Assembly: GCA_035690425.1 (NCBI GenBank)
Contig: DASSKO010000017.1
Coordinates: 1 to 5,396 of the forward strand
DNA: 5,396 bases
Direction of reading: 5' to 3'
From: DASSKO01 sp035690425
GTDB taxonomy: Bacteria; Actinomycetota; Actinomycetes; Propionibacteriales; Nocardioidaceae
In this document: positions 4,695 through 5,396 of the stretch, one piece after another
Numbering within the stretch: the first letter of the stretch is position 1
Layout of the letters: each line of letters opens with the position of its first letter
Translations under genes and position numbers: made by a program
Notes under the pieces: generated by a model
What the model was told of the DNA's origin: nothing
Database searches by the model: none
Seen by the model: the letters and a program-made list of their open reading frames with translations, nothing else

Positions 4695-5396
4695 ATGCAG
4701 GCAACCGTGGTGCAGATGAGTGCGACGACCGACAAGGCCGGCAACGCGGCCGCGATCGAGCGGCTGATGGCGCAGGCCGGCCCAGGGTCAGACCTGGTGG
4801 TGCTGCCGGAGGCGGTGATGCACGACTTCGGCAAGCCCGACGACGCGCTGGCGCCTGCGGCGGAGCCACTCGACGGGCCGTTCGTGGGACTGCTGCAGCG
4901 ACTGGCCGGTGAGCACCACGTCACCGTGGTGGCGGGGATGTTCGAGCAGACCGATGAGCCCGGCCGCGTATTCAACACCCTGGTCGCGGTGTCGGGTGCC
5001 GGCCTGCTTGCGCGCTATCGCAAGACCCACCTCTACGACTCGTTCGGCTACCGCGAGTCCGACACCGTCGGCGCCGGTGCCATCGAACCAGTCGTGGTCG
5101 ACGTGCGCGGCGTGCCGGTCGGCTTGATGACCTGCTACGACCTGCGGTTCCCCGAGCTCGGCCGGGCGCTCGTCGACGCGGGAGCCCGGATCTTCGCCGT
5201 CCCCGCGGCCTGGGTCGCGGGCGAGCGCAAGGCGATGCACTGGACCACGCTCCTGCGGGCCCGGGCGATCGAGAACCTCGTGTACGTCGTGGGCGCCGCC
5301 CAGTGCGGCCCCCGCTACACCGGACACTCGCTCGTGGTCTCGCCGTACGGCGACACGATCGTGGAGGCCGACAACGACGAGACGGTGCTGAACGTG
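4695..5396 (+). CDS. Carbon-nitrogen hydrolase (nitrilase superfamily, Nit1/Nit2-like amidase), 3' end missing
   Basis: Predicted cytosolic amidohydrolase cleaving a C-N bond through a Glu-Lys-Cys triad. All three residues are visible: E39 in VLPEAV, K110 in RYRKTHLYD, and nucleophile C147 in MTCYDLRFPEL. GHSLVVSPYGD (210-220) is the conserved C-terminal part of the fold. CYDLRFPEL and the YRES segment after the lysine point to the Nit1/Nit2 branch, whose characterised members hydrolyse deaminated glutathione or omega-amides such as alpha-ketoglutaramate as metabolite repair. Which of these applies here, or whether it is another amidase, cannot be told. The frame is open to the right edge with 234 codons; family proteins are about 260-280 residues, so only a few dozen are missing. 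The ATG at 4695 gives the normal N-terminus (MQATVVQM) and has a -10-like element 6 bases upstream. It is divergent from the DUF6457 gene, with 109 bases between. Confidence 0.93.
   Translation, partial: MQATVVQMSATTDKAGNAAAIERLMAQAGPGSDLVVLPEAVMHDFGKPDDALAPAAEPLDGPFVGLLQRLAGEHHVTVVAGMFEQTDEPGRVFNTLVAVSGAGLLARYRKTHLYDSFGYRESDTVGAGAIEPVVVDVRGVPVGLMTCYDLRFPELGRALVDAGARIFAVPAAWVAGERKAMHWTTLLRARAIENLVYVVGAAQCGPRYTGHSLVVSPYGDTIVEADNDETVLNV

Noticed and set aside
4328..4912. Open frame on the + strand overlapping the nitrilase start.
   Set aside because: It is antisense to the DUF6457 gene and out of frame with the nitrilase, whose catalytic residues are clear. The product is a low-complexity Arg/Gly-rich shadow.
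4788..5327. A 179-codon - strand frame opposite the nitrilase gene.
   Set aside because: The His/Arg/Gly-rich sequence has no motif; the + strand frame encodes an intact Glu-Lys-Cys triad.
1..5396. Possible tRNA, rRNA, CRISPR array, insertion sequence or riboswitch.
   Set aside because: All gaps between genes are 109 bases or shorter, and none contains a cloverleaf, regularly spaced repeats, transposase fragments or an aptamer-like structure that I can recognise.

Overview
The window is a compact piece of a GC-rich bacterial chromosome, almost certainly from an actinobacterium (Actinomycetota). Codon third positions are nearly all G or C, seryl-tRNA synthetase has an actinobacterial-type C-terminus, and there is a complete bacterial proteasome activator (Bpa/PafE), a family known from actinobacteria that carry a 20S proteasome. 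The order or family cannot be fixed from sequence alone.

Layout. Positions 1-2651 are read on the + strand: the 3' three quarters of serS, a Cof-type HAD hydrolase joined to it by an ATGA overlap, a 100-base gap with a nested inverted repeat, and a second Cof-type HAD hydrolase. Positions 2667-4585 are read on the - strand, in transcription order: a small DUF6457-type protein, a PIG3-like NAD(P)H quinone oxidoreductase, and bpa. The second HAD gene and bpa converge with only 15 bases between them. From 4695 to the right edge a nitrilase-superfamily amidohydrolase is read on the + strand, divergent from the DUF6457 gene, and is cut by the window end.

Expression. Four starts (second HAD, bpa, oxidoreductase, nitrilase) have a -10-like hexamer ending 7 or 8 bases before the start codon, the arrangement expected for leaderless mRNAs. 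The DUF6457 gene instead has a strong Shine-Dalgarno sequence (GGAGGA, 7 bases from GTG). A 12-base tandem repeat lies upstream of bpa.

Function. These are mostly housekeeping and maintenance genes: tRNA charging, phosphate-ester hydrolysis on small metabolites, ATP-independent proteasome gating, quinone or carbonyl reduction, and probably metabolite repair by an amidase. They do not form one obvious pathway. I see no mobile element, CRISPR array, tRNA, rRNA or defence system, and no convincing evidence of a new multi-gene system. The points most worth a second look are the shared leaderless-promoter signatures, the nested palindrome between the HAD genes, the tandem repeat before bpa and the MYL C-terminus of Bpa.
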